Of a stretch of 29,304 nt of DNA, positions 9,367 to 17,446 are shown piece by piece; position 1 is the stretch's first letter; each line of letters opens with the position of its first letter. The notes under the pieces are model-generated. The model was given only the letters and a program-made list of their open reading frames with translations. It had not been told where the DNA came from and did no database searches. The stretch is from Oscillospiraceae bacterium. Lineage in GTDB: Bacteria > Bacillota > Clostridia > Oscillospirales > Ruminococcaceae. The translations under genes and the position numbers were made by a program. Location: assembly GCA_004555865.1 (NCBI GenBank), contig SFJO01000022.1, positions 1 through 29,304 on the forward strand, read 5' to 3'.

Positions 9367-10545
9367 TTAAAAGTAGGCCCGGATGTTGAACCGGTCGCCC
9401 TGCTCCACCTTCTCCTCCACCAGCTTTTCGTGGTTGAAATCAAAGTGGACGGGCGTGGCCTGGCTGCGGGTCAGGCGCAGAAGTTCCGCCACCCGCTTTT
9501 CCTCATCCGGGGTGTACATCAGGTAGCTCACACCCTGGCGGCGGGCACGGCCGGTGCGGCCGATGCGGTGGGTGTAATACTCGTTGGAGTCCGGCACGTC
9601 ATAGTTGATCACCGCGTCCACGTTTTCCACGTCAATGCCGCGGGCCGCCACATCGGTGGCCACCAGCACCTTGAGTTTGCCCTCCCGGAAGGCGGTCATG
9701 ATCTTGTTCCGCTCCGCCTGGGACAGATCGCCGTGCAGGCAGTCCACCTGGAAGTTCAGCCGGGCCAGCTGGTTGCACAGGGTGGCGGTGGTGAACTTGG
9801 TGTTGCAGAACACCATCACCCGGCCATAGCCGCCGCTGAGGATGATCTGCGCCAGGTCGGCCAGCTTGTCCCGCCCGGTGGTTTTAAGCTTGTACTGGGT
9901 GATCTTGGGCAGGCTCTCCTGCACCGGCTGCACGGTAACTTCGGCGGCATCCTTCTGGTACAGCCAGCCGATGTCCATCACCTCGCGGCTGATGGTGGCG
10001 CTGAACATGGAAAGGTGTTTGCGGGCCTTCATCAGGTCAATGATGTGGCGCACATCCTTATAAAATCCCATGTTCAGCATCTCGTCGGCCTCGTCCAGCA
10101 CCACGGTGGTCACCGCGCCAAGGTCAATGGTGCGGTGCCGTACATGGTCCATCAGGCGGCCCGGCGTGGCCACCACGATCTGGCAGCCCTTTTTCAGCCG
10201 GTCGATCTGCCCCTGCATATTGGCCCCGCCGTACACGCAGGCAATGCGCACCGCCGGCATAAAGTGGGCCAAATCCTCCAGGTCCCCGGCAATCTGCTGG
10301 GCCAGCTCCCGAGTGGGGGCCAGAACCACCGTCTGAGGGCGGGCAAGTTCCTGGTTCAGGCTTTCGATCACCGGAATGCCGAAGGCACAGGTTTTGCCGG
10401 TTCCGGTGGGGGCCTTGGCGATCACGTCCCGCCCGGCCATCATCACCGGAATGACCTTTTCCTGAATTTCGGTCATTTCGGTAAAGCCCATGCGCTCCAC
10501 GGCCTGGTGCAGCTGCGGGCTGACGTTCAGTTCACTATAAAACAT
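9367..10545 (-). CDS. DEAD-box ATP-dependent RNA helicase
   Basis: This 392-residue protein is a compact DEAD-box helicase core that unwinds short RNA duplexes. The motifs occur in order: Q motif (GFTEMTEIQ), motif I APTGTGKT (45-52), Ia PTRELAQQ, Ib TPGR, II DEAD (151-154), III SAT (182-184), V ARGIDV and VI HRIGRTGR (326-333). It ends soon after the second RecA-like domain, without the RNA-binding tail of CsdA or DbpA, so it is nearest to the short CshA/RhlE-like forms. The ATG at 10545 has AAAGGA about nine bases upstream. The leader is about 175 bases and highly structured, as is common for cold-shock helicases, so post-transcriptional control is plausible. Confidence 0.93.
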   Translation of the reverse strand: MFYSELNVSPQLHQAVERMGFTEMTEIQEKVIPVMMAGRDVIAKAPTGTGKTCAFGIPVIESLNQELARPQTVVLAPTRELAQQIAGDLEDLAHFMPAVRIACVYGGANMQGQIDRLKKGCQIVVATPGRLMDHVRHRTIDLGAVTTVVLDEADEMLNMGFYKDVRHIIDLMKARKHLSMFSATISREVMDIGWLYQKDAAEVTVQPVQESLPKITQYKLKTTGRDKLADLAQIILSGGYGRVMVFCNTKFTTATLCNQLARLNFQVDCLHGDLSQAERNKIMTAFREGKLKVLVATDVAARGIDVENVDAVINYDVPDSNEYYTHRIGRTGRARRQGVSYLMYTPDEEKRVAELLRLTRSQATPVHFDFNHEKLVEEKVEQGDRFNIRAYF

Positions 10546-10664
10546 GGTGGTTGTTTCCTTTCAAGGCCCCGACGGACCGGATTTTTGTAAAGGCACACGG
10601 CGGCCTTTTCGCAGAATGGGCGGGCGCTCTGCCGTGCGTCTGCCTTTGCCGCCAAAGCGCCTGC

Positions 10665-10694
10665 CCGGCGGCAGGTCCGGCCGGATGCCGCCGG
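10665..10694 (-). promoter_or_regulatory. stable hairpin in the helicase leader
   Basis: CCGGCGGCA pairs perfectly with TGCCGCCGG, and the 12-base loop itself contains the palindrome TCCGGCCGGA. No T-run follows on the minus strand, so it is not a terminator. It lies about 120 bases upstream of the helicase start inside the predicted leader. Confidence 0.45.
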
Positions 10695-10727
10695 CAAAAT
10701 CCGCCCTCTTCGCCGTAATTCATTCTC

Positions 10728-10736
10728 ATTATACCA
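10728..10736 (-). promoter_or_regulatory. extended -10 promoter of the DEAD-box helicase
   Basis: The minus strand reads TGGTATAAT, an extended -10 element (TGn plus a consensus TATAAT), with no recognisable -35 box in the GC-rich DNA upstream. The predicted start near 10721 gives a leader of about 175 bases. Confidence 0.55.
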
Positions 10737-10763
10737 TGCCAGCCTGCGCCGCGCCACACAAAC

Positions 10764-10815
10764 AAAAAACCGGCGTCCCGGTCTCCTTTGAGTAATGGAG
10801 AACCCGGAACGCCGG
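10764..10815 (-). terminator. intrinsic terminator of the HU-like gene
   Basis: On the minus strand CCGGCGT-CCGGGT-CTCC pairs with GGAG-ACCGGG-ACGCCGG around a ten-base loop, followed by six T residues. It starts 12 bases after the HU-like stop codon. Confidence 0.92.
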
Positions 10816-10826
10816 AAACGAATCGT

Positions 10827-11102
10827 TTACTTGCTCAGGCGCTCTTTCAGCCGCCCGCTGGCCTTAAAGCCCGGAATGGTGGTGGGGGCCAGCTGGCTGG
10901 CCACCTTGGTTTTGGGGTTGGTGAAGGACTTGGTCTTGCGCTCGCGCATTTCAAAGCGGCCAAAGCCCGCGATGGTGACCTTTTCACCCTGCTGAAGCTT
11001 TTCCACGATGGTGTCGAACACGCTGTCCATTACATTTTCCACAACTGCTTCCGTCATGCCAGTGGCGGCTGCCACGTGGGCGATCAACTGCGATCTCGTC
11101 AT
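10827..11102 (-). CDS. HU/IHF-family DNA-binding protein
   Basis: This 91-residue nucleoid protein bends and compacts DNA as a dimer. The family signature is clear: the N-terminal helices (MTRSQLIAHVAAATGM), GEKVTIAGFGRFEMRER at the hinge, and the arm with NPKT (residues 63-66). In the arm the usual G-x-x-x-x-IPA is GFKASG near residues 78-83. The frame is open far upstream, but the ATG at 11102 has AAGGGAG seven bases upstream and gives the canonical N-terminus. It is a single-gene transcript with a strong terminator. Whether it is the main HU or a paralogue cannot be told here. Confidence 0.95.
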   Translation of the reverse strand: MTRSQLIAHVAAATGMTEAVVENVMDSVFDTIVEKLQQGEKVTIAGFGRFEMRERKTKSFTNPKTKVASQLAPTTIPGFKASGRLKERLSK

Positions 11103-11183
11103 TGAGAACTCCCTTTCACACAAAAAAGCTTTCCCGCCCTGCCGGCCGCCGCCAACAACGCTGGCCGGTTCCCTCTGGGCGGT

Positions 11184-11216
11184 GTGCCCGGCCTCCGCCA
11201 AGCGGAGGCCGGGCAC
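11184..11216. repeat. perfect 15-bp inverted repeat upstream of the HU-like gene
   Basis: GTGCCCGGCCTCCGC is followed by three bases (CAA) and its exact reverse complement. Neither strand has a T-run after it, so it is not a terminator. It lies 82 bases upstream of the HU-like start, inside its probable leader. Confidence 0.7.
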
Positions 11217-11277
11217 AAACACTGTCGTTATCTGCCGCAGTACATCTCGAACGGATTCTCTGCGGTTGTCCGTCAAT

Positions 11278-11305
11278 ATGTTACCATCTTTTTGTGTTTA
11301 CACAA
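11278..11305 (-). promoter_or_regulatory. candidate promoter of the HU-like gene
   Basis: On the minus strand TTGTGT (11305-11300), 16 bases, then TAACAT (11283-11278). This is a modest match to sigma-A and would give a leader of about 170 bases that includes the 15-bp inverted repeat. No other gene or clear terminator is seen between here and the carB stop at 11393. Confidence 0.4.
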
Positions 11306-11392
11306 GAGCTTGCACACAAAACGGCAGATTTTGCGCATCAACTTTTATCATTGATATGCACATTTTTTGCGCTCTTCCCGTTTGACCGCTTC

Positions 11393-14300
11393 TTACAGCT
11401 TGGAAATGTCCACGAGCGGAACATTTTTCATAGAATGATCGCCCAGCAGTGCGTTCACCAGCACTTTGGCAGTGTCGATGGCGGTGATGCAGGGGATGGA
11501 CAGCTCCACCGCCTTGCGGCGCATCTTCACGCTGTCGCGCTGGGGGTCACGGCCATGGGCGCTGGTACTGAACACATAGTCCACCAGGCCGCTCTCCAGC
11601 AGGTCGATCACGTTGGGGCGCTCGCCGCTCATGCCGCGCACCTCGTTGCAGGCCACCATTTCCTTGTTGAAGTAATGGCAGGTGCCGCTTGTGCCGTACA
11701 GCTTGTAGCCCATCTGCTTGAGTTTGTAGGCCACTTCCACCCACTCGGCCTTCTCGCTGTCCTTCACCGAGAAGATGCAGCAGCTGCCGGGGCCGGGATG
11801 CTTGAACTCGTAGCCGGCGCCCACCAGGCCCTTCAGCAGGGCGTCGTGGAAGTTGGGGGCAATGCCCAGCACCTCGCCGGTGCTCTTCATCTCAGGGCCA
11901 AGCTGGGTGTCCACGCCGTGCAGCTTCTCAAAGCTGAACACAGGCACCTTGCAGGCCACATAGGGGGCGTTGGGGTGCAGGCCGATGCCGTGGCCCATAT
12001 CCCGCAGCTTCTCGCCCAGGCAGCAGCGCACGGCCAGCTCCACCATGGGCACGCCGGTCACCTTGCTGATGTAAGGCACGGTACGGCTGGAGCGGGGGTT
12101 CACCTCGATGACGTACACCTTGTCGTTCTTCACGGCGTACTGCACGTTCACCAGGCCCACCACGTGCAGCTCACGGGCAAAGCGGCCGGTGTAGTCCACC
12201 AGGGTCTCAATGACCTTGGGGCTGAGGGTCTGGGGCGGATACACGCTGATGGAGTCGCCGGAATGCACGCCGGTGCGTTCGATGTGCTCCATGATGCCGG
12301 GGATGAGGAAGTCCTCGCCGTCGCAGATGGCGTCCACCTCACACTCGGTGCCCTGGATGTACTGGTCCACCAGCACGGGGTTGCTCATATCCACATGGCT
12401 GGTGATCACGCCCATGTACTCCTTCACGTCGCCGGAGTTGTAGGCCACGATCATGTTCTGGCCGCCCAGCACGTAGCTGGGGCGCAGCAGCACGGGGTAG
12501 CCCAGGGTCTTGCAGGCGTCCAGCGCCTCCTCGGTGGTAAACACCGTGGTGCCCTGGGGCCGGGGGATCTGGCAGCGCTCCAGCAGCTCGTCGAAGCGCT
12601 CGCGGTCCTCGGCCTCGTCAATGGCGTCCGCGGGGGTACCCAGAATGGGCACGCCTTTTTCCGCCAGATGCTTGGCCAGCTTGATGGCGGTCTGGCCGCC
12701 GAACTGCACCACGCAGCCATCCGGCTGTTCGGTGGCGATGATGTGATCCACGCTCTCGGGGTTCAGGGGGTCGAAGTACAGGCGGTCGCCGGTGTCAAAG
12801 TCGGTGGAAACGGTCTCGGGGTTGTTGTTGACCAGCACCGCCTCACAGCCGTGCTCCTTCAGGGTCCACACGCAATGCACGGAGCAGTAGTCGAACTCGA
12901 TGCCCTGGCCAATGCGGATGGGGCCGGAGCCGAACACCAGCACCTTCTTCTTGTTGGGGTCAGAGCGCTGGGCGATGAACTCGGCGGCCTCGTTGTCCTC
13001 TTCGAAGCTGGAGTAGAAATAGGGGGTCTTGGCCGCAAACTCGGCGGCGCAGGTATCCACCATCTTGAAGCCGGCGTTCAGCTGGCAGGGCAGCTCCTGG
13101 CCGGACAGGCGGCGGATGGTTTTATCCAAAAAGCCGTACTTCTTGGCGTTCTTGTAGGCTTCCGCGGTGAGCGGCTGGGTCTTCAGGCCGTTCTCAATGT
13201 CCGCCAGATGCTGCATCTTATCCAGGAACCACCAGTCGATCTTGGTCACGTCGTAGATGACCTTATGGTCCACGCCGCGCTTCAGGCACTCGTACACCAC
13301 AAAAGCACGCTCGGAGTCCTGCCGGGGCAGCCGGGCAATGACCTCTTCGGTGGTCAGGCTCTCCAGTTCCGGCAGGGTCATGGTATCCAGGCCCAGCTCG
13401 GTGGAAGAAACCGCCTTCATCAGGGCGTGCTCAAAGCTGCCTGCAATGGCCATCACCTCGCCGGTGGCCATCATCTGGGTGCCCAGGCTCTTGTCGGCGT
13501 ACACGAACTTGTCAAAGGGCCACTTGGGGTACTTGACCACGCAGTAGTCCAGCGCAGGCTCAAAGCAGGCGCAGGTCTCGCCGGTCACGTCGTTGGTGAT
13601 CTCGTCCAGGGTATAGCCCAGGGCGATCTTGGTGGCCACCTTGGCGATGGGGTAACCGGTGGCCTTACTGGCCAGCGCGGAGGAGCGGCTCACGCGGGGG
13701 TTGACCTCGATGACCGCGTACTCGAAGCTGTCGGGCTTCAGGGCAAACTGGCAGTTGCAGCCGCCCTCGATGCCCAGCTCGGTGATGATGTCCAGCGCGG
13801 CGGTGCGCAGCATCTGGTATTCATGGTCGGAAAGGGTCTGGCTGGGGGCCACCACGATGGAGTCGCCGGTGTGAACGCCCACGGGGTCCAGGTTTTCCAT
13901 GTTGCAGACGGTGATCACGTTGCCCTTGGAGTCACGCATCACCTCATACTCGATCTCTTTCCAGCCGGCGATGCACTTTTCCACCAGAATCTGGTGAATG
14001 GGGGAAAGCCGCAGGCCGTTGGTGGCAATTTCATGCAGCTTCTCCCGATCCTCGCAGATGCCGCCGCCGGTGCCGCCCATGGTGAAGGCAGGGCGCACGA
14101 TGACGGGGTAGCCGATCACCTCGGCAAAGTCCAGCGCGTCGTCCAGATCCTCCACGACCTTGCTGGGAATAACCGGCTGGCCCAGCTTCTCCATGGTGTC
14201 CTTGAACAGCTGCCGGTCCTCGGCACGGTCAATGGTGTCGGGGCGGCAACCCAGCAGGCGCACATGGTTGCGGTCCAGCGCGCCATTGCGGGCCAGCGCC

Positions 14301-14599
14301 ATGGACAGGTTCAGACCGGTCTGGCCGCCCAGGTTGGGCAGAATGGCGTCGGGCTTTTCAATCTGGATGATCCGCTCCACCACCTGGGTGTTCAGCGGCT
14401 CAATGTAAACCCGGTCGGCAATGTCCGGGTCGGTCATGATGGTAGCAGGGTTGGAGTTCACCAGCACCACCTCAATGCCCTCGCTCTTCAGCGCGCGGCA
14501 GGCCTGGGTGCCGGAATAGTCGAACTCGGCCGCCTGGCCGATGATGATGGGGCCGGAGCCGATCACCAGAACTTTTTTAATCGAAGGATCTTTAGGCAT
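11393..14599 (-). CDS. carB: carbamoyl-phosphate synthase large subunit
   Basis: This 1068-residue protein makes carbamoyl phosphate from bicarbonate, ATP and ammonia passed from CarA, feeding pyrimidine and arginine synthesis. It shows the expected internal duplication. Each half begins with an ATP-grasp region marked by KKVLVIGSGPIIIGQAAEFD (start) and KKVLVFGSGPIRIGQGIEFD (about residue 555). Each also has an EVNPR metal site (VIEVNPRVSRSSALASKATG and VIEVNPRSSRTVPYISKVTG). The C-terminal 130 residues form the MGS-like regulatory domain, where UMP or other effectors bind in relatives. It follows carA by three bases and ends the pyrE-carA-carB unit. Single copy and full length. Confidence 0.98.
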   Translation of the reverse strand: MPKDPSIKKVLVIGSGPIIIGQAAEFDYSGTQACRALKSEGIEVVLVNSNPATIMTDPDIADRVYIEPLNTQVVERIIQIEKPDAILPNLGGQTGLNLSMALARNGALDRNHVRLLGCRPDTIDRAEDRQLFKDTMEKLGQPVIPSKVVEDLDDALDFAEVIGYPVIVRPAFTMGGTGGGICEDREKLHEIATNGLRLSPIHQILVEKCIAGWKEIEYEVMRDSKGNVITVCNMENLDPVGVHTGDSIVVAPSQTLSDHEYQMLRTAALDIITELGIEGGCNCQFALKPDSFEYAVIEVNPRVSRSSALASKATGYPIAKVATKIALGYTLDEITNDVTGETCACFEPALDYCVVKYPKWPFDKFVYADKSLGTQMMATGEVMAIAGSFEHALMKAVSSTELGLDTMTLPELESLTTEEVIARLPRQDSERAFVVYECLKRGVDHKVIYDVTKIDWWFLDKMQHLADIENGLKTQPLTAEAYKNAKKYGFLDKTIRRLSGQELPCQLNAGFKMVDTCAAEFAAKTPYFYSSFEEDNEAAEFIAQRSDPNKKKVLVFGSGPIRIGQGIEFDYCSVHCVWTLKEHGCEAVLVNNNPETVSTDFDTGDRLYFDPLNPESVDHIIATEQPDGCVVQFGGQTAIKLAKHLAEKGVPILGTPADAIDEAEDRERFDELLERCQIPRPQGTTVFTTEEALDACKTLGYPVLLRPSYVLGGQNMIVAYNSGDVKEYMGVITSHVDMSNPVLVDQYIQGTECEVDAICDGEDFLIPGIMEHIERTGVHSGDSISVYPPQTLSPKVIETLVDYTGRFARELHVVGLVNVQYAVKNDKVYVIEVNPRSSRTVPYISKVTGVPMVELAVRCCLGEKLRDMGHGIGLHPNAPYVACKVPVFSFEKLHGVDTQLGPEMKSTGEVLGIAPNFHDALLKGLVGAGYEFKHPGPGSCCIFSVKDSEKAEWVEVAYKLKQMGYKLYGTSGTCHYFNKEMVACNEVRGMSGERPNVIDLLESGLVDYVFSTSAHGRDPQRDSVKMRRKAVELSIPCITAIDTAKVLVNALLGDHSMKNVPLVDISKL

Positions 14600-14602
14600 G
14601 GC

Positions 14603-15703
14603 TCAGCACTCCCCTTTCTTGGCCGCCTTGATGCGGTCGATGAAGCGGTCGAACAGGAACTCGGTGTCCTTGGGGCCGCCGTTGGCTTCCGGATGGAACT
14701 GCACGGTGAAGCAGTTCCATGCCGTGTAATCCACGCCCTCGCAGGTGTGGTCGTTGGCGTTGATGGCGCTCATCTTGCCCATCTCGGCGGGCAGGGTATC
14801 GCCCTTCACCGCGTAGCCGTGGTTCTGGCTGGTGATGAAGGTGCGGCCGGTGGCGAAGTCGGTTACAGGCTGGTTGGCGCCGCGGTGGCCGTACTTCATC
14901 TTCACGGTGGAAGCTCCCGCCGCCAGGGCGGTAACCTGATGGCCCATGCAGATGCCGAAGGCGGGGATGCCGGTGCCCAGCATCTTCTTCAGCTCGGCAA
15001 TGACCTCCACGTTCTCCTCCGGGTCACCGGGGCCGTTGGACAGCATCAGGCCGTCCGGGTTCAGCTCCGCCAGCTGCTCGGCCGTGGTAAAGCTGGGCAC
15101 CACCGTCACCTTGCAGCCGCGCTTGACCAGGCAGCGCACGATGTTTTCCTTGCAGCCCAGGTCCAGCAGGGCCACATGGATGTCCCCCTCGGGGTTGTAC
15201 ACCCGGGGCTCCTTGCAGGTGGTGGTCTTGACCGCGTCCACGATCGTGTAGGCCTTGATCTCTTCCATCAGCTCGGCCACAGCGGCTTTGTCCTCCGGCT
15301 GGATCTCGGTGGAGATCGCGCCGTTCATCACGCCGCTTTCCCGGATGGTGCGGGTCAAAAAGCGGGTGTCCACGCCCTGAATGCCGATCACGTTCTGATC
15401 CTTCAGGAACTGGTCCAGGGTGGTCTCGCAGCGCCAGTTGCTGGGATGCGCACAGGCCTCCCGCACGATGTAGCCGCGGCACCACACCCGGTCGCTCTCA
15501 TAATCCTGGCTGTTCATGCCGTAGTTGCCGATGAGGGGGTAGGTCTGGGTGATGATCTGCCCGTAGTAGCTGGGGTCGGTCAGCGTCTCCTGAAAGCCCA
15601 CCATGCCGGTGGTAAACACTACCTCGCCGATGGTGGTACCGGCGGCGCCCACGCTCTGGCCCGTCAGCACCATGCCGTTGGCCAAATACAAATATGCGTT
15701 CAT
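14603..15703 (-). CDS. carA: carbamoyl-phosphate synthase small subunit (glutaminase)
   Basis: This 366-residue protein hydrolyses glutamine and passes ammonia to CarB. The N-terminal CPSase domain has VVFTTGMVGFQETLTDPSY. The C-terminal class I amidotransferase domain has the nucleophile in FGICMGHQ (Cys252) and the dyad in FHPEA (His337, Glu339). The open frame extends 41 codons further, but the ATG at 15703 gives the canonical MNAYLYLANG start and has GAGGT upstream. It sits 32 bases after pyrE. Confidence 0.97.
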   Translation of the reverse strand: MNAYLYLANGMVLTGQSVGAAGTTIGEVVFTTGMVGFQETLTDPSYYGQIITQTYPLIGNYGMNSQDYESDRVWCRGYIVREACAHPSNWRCETTLDQFLKDQNVIGIQGVDTRFLTRTIRESGVMNGAISTEIQPEDKAAVAELMEEIKAYTIVDAVKTTTCKEPRVYNPEGDIHVALLDLGCKENIVRCLVKRGCKVTVVPSFTTAEQLAELNPDGLMLSNGPGDPEENVEVIAELKKMLGTGIPAFGICMGHQVTALAAGASTVKMKYGHRGANQPVTDFATGRTFITSQNHGYAVKGDTLPAEMGKMSAINANDHTCEGVDYTAWNCFTVQFHPEANGGPKDTEFLFDRFIDRIKAAKKGEC

Positions 15704-15735
15704 TTCGTTACCTCGTTTTCGCCGGCTGTTGGGGT

Positions 15736-16341
15736 TCATCCGTTGATGCTCTGCACAGCCTTTTCCTTCATCTTTCGGCTGCCCAGGTGTACCAAAGGCA
15801 GCTTGCCCTCGGCGCAGATGGGGCATTCTTCCGGCAGATAATTGGGCAGGTCCAGCTTCACGGCGCTGGCCAGAATGGGAATGGGAGAGGGGGCCTCAGG
15901 CTTGGTGCGGTCCACCACGCAGGTGATGCCCAGGCACACGCCGCCGGCCTCTTCGATCACACGCTTGGTCTCCAGGCTGGAAACGCCGGTGGTCACCACG
16001 TCCTCCGCGATGATGCACTTCTCACCCGGATGGATGGAGAAGCGCTTCAGGGTCATCACATTGTCCACGCGCTCGGTAAAGATGGCCCGCTTGCCCAGCT
16101 GACGGCCCAGCTCATACGCATACACAATGCCGCCCATGGCCGGGCCGACGATCACGTCAATGTCCATTTCCTTCAGCTGCTCCGCCACCAGGCTCATCAC
16201 CTGGGCGCACTTGTCGGGGTACTGCTGCAGATAAGCCATCTGGCAGTAGGCGCTGGAATGGCGGCCGCTGCTCAGCAGAAAATGGCCCTCCAGGAAGGCC
16301 TGGCAATCCTTCAAAACTTCAATGGCGTTCACGTTGCTCAT
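15736..16341 (-). CDS. pyrE: orotate phosphoribosyltransferase
   Basis: This 201-residue protein joins orotate to PRPP to give OMP, the fifth step of UMP synthesis. The PRPP-binding loop IIAEDVVTTGVSS (about residues 110-122) is intact. It ends with the CPICAEGKLPLVHLGSR tail seen in the clostridial PyrE subgroup, whose two cysteines may be structural. The ATG at 16341 has AAGGAG about seven bases upstream. It is the first gene of its own transcript, with carA and carB downstream. Confidence 0.97.
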   Translation of the reverse strand: MSNVNAIEVLKDCQAFLEGHFLLSSGRHSSAYCQMAYLQQYPDKCAQVMSLVAEQLKEMDIDVIVGPAMGGIVYAYELGRQLGKRAIFTERVDNVMTLKRFSIHPGEKCIIAEDVVTTGVSSLETKRVIEEAGGVCLGITCVVDRTKPEAPSPIPILASAVKLDLPNYLPEECPICAEGKLPLVHLGSRKMKEKAVQSING

Positions 16342-16403
16342 GATCTGCTCCTTCTATCCGTCCCCGGCGGGCACAGTTCCCTCCGGGCTGTTCGTCAATG
16401 TAT

Positions 16404-16431
16404 ATTTTATCGCAAAGTGCAGGTTTTTCAA
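16404..16431 (-). promoter_or_regulatory. sigma-A promoter of pyrE-carA-carB
   Basis: On the minus strand TTGAAA (16431-16426), 16 bases, then TAAAAT (16409-16404). Transcription would start near 16397, leaving a leader of about 55 bases. I see no attenuator or PyrR-type loop in that leader, so this unit seems to be controlled differently from pyrC. Confidence 0.65.
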
Positions 16432-16490
16432 GGTTTTCTTGCATATATTCCCATAAAATCCGCACTTTATGCAATGTGCATGATTTTCGC

Positions 16491-16511
16491 AGCGGCAAAG
16501 GCCGCTTTTTT
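16491..16511 (+). terminator. terminator-like hairpin pointing against the pyr genes
   Basis: AGCGGC, loop AAAG, GCCGCT, then a T-tract (six counting the last base of the stem), reading on the plus strand. All genes on both sides are on the minus strand, where an A-run precedes the hairpin and no T-run follows. It would stop antisense transcripts entering pyrD. Confidence 0.55.
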
Positions 16512-16519
16512 GCCGACCT

Positions 16520-17446
16520 TTAGCCGCGGGCGCAGCCCCGAATCTCATCCAGGCTGTTCACGCCGTGGGCGTCCATCCACTGGTCGATCTCCCGGGTGAT
16601 GCGCTGGCAGGCGTGCGGGTCCGCAAAGTTTGCGGTGCCCACCTGCACGGCAGCCGCGCCCGCCATGATGAACTGCAAGGCATCCTCGCCGCTGGCAATG
16701 CCGCCCAGGCCGATGACCGGCACCGCGCCGTCCACCGCGCCCACGGCCTGCCATACCATGCGCAGGGCAATGGGCCGCACCGCCGGGCCGGACAGGCCCG
16801 CAAAGATGTTGTTGAACACCGGGCGGCGCTTTTCCAGATCAATGGCGCAGGCCTGGAAGGTGTTCACCAGGCTCAGAGCATCGGCCCCGGCCTCCACACA
16901 GGCAGCCGCCATGCGGCCGATGTCCTCGGCCTGGGGGCTCATCTTTACGATCAGGGGGCGGCTGCACACCCGGCGCACCCGGCTGACCACCTCTTTGGCC
17001 GACTCGGGCTTTACGCCGTAGGCAATGCCGCCGTGCTTCACGTTGGGGCAGCTGATGTTCAGCTCCACAAAGTCCACCCCGGCCCGGCACAGCAGCTCGC
17101 AGCCCTCTTCGTAGTCCTCGATGCAGCCGCCGCCCAGGTTGGCCAGAATGGCCGTGTCGGTGCCCGCCAGGGCCGCGCGCATGGCGGGCAGCTCATTGTC
17201 AATAAAATGCCGCACGCCGGGGTTCTGCAGGCCGATGGAGTTGATGAGGCCGGAGGGGGTCTCCAGCAGGCGCTCGCCCTCGTTGCCGTACTTGGGGTTC
17301 AGGGTCAGGCCCTTGCTGCACACGCCGCCCAGCACGCCCAGATCCACAATCTCGCCGTACTCCACGCCGTAGCCGAAGGTACCGGAGGCCGCGATCACGG
17401 GGCCGGGCAGGGTTTTGCCCAGCAGAGAAACATGCAGGTTGCTCAT
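16520..17446 (-). CDS. pyrD: dihydroorotate dehydrogenase B, catalytic subunit
   Basis: This 308-residue FMN protein oxidises dihydroorotate to orotate. The catalytic base is a cysteine in NISCPNVKHGG (Cys133), which marks class 1. The adjacent PyrK makes it class 1B, which passes electrons through PyrK to NAD+. The FMN phosphate region VPVIGLGGIASGEDALQFI and the VQVGTA segment are present. The ATG lies inside the end of pyrK (four-base overlap). A 178-base spacer follows before pyrE. Confidence 0.97.
   Translation of the reverse strand: MSNLHVSLLGKTLPGPVIAASGTFGYGVEYGEIVDLGVLGGVCSKGLTLNPKYGNEGERLLETPSGLINSIGLQNPGVRHFIDNELPAMRAALAGTDTAILANLGGGCIEDYEEGCELLCRAGVDFVELNISCPNVKHGGIAYGVKPESAKEVVSRVRRVCSRPLIVKMSPQAEDIGRMAAACVEAGADALSLVNTFQACAIDLEKRRPVFNNIFAGLSGPAVRPIALRMVWQAVGAVDGAVPVIGLGGIASGEDALQFIMAGAAAVQVGTANFADPHACQRITREIDQWMDAHGVNSLDEIRGCARG

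Noticed and set aside
11102..15841. A 1579-codon plus-strand open frame opposite carB and carA
   Set aside because: It is the GC-rich antisense shadow of two clearly real genes on the other strand: it is His/Ala/Gly/Leu-rich, has no domain and no ribosome site.
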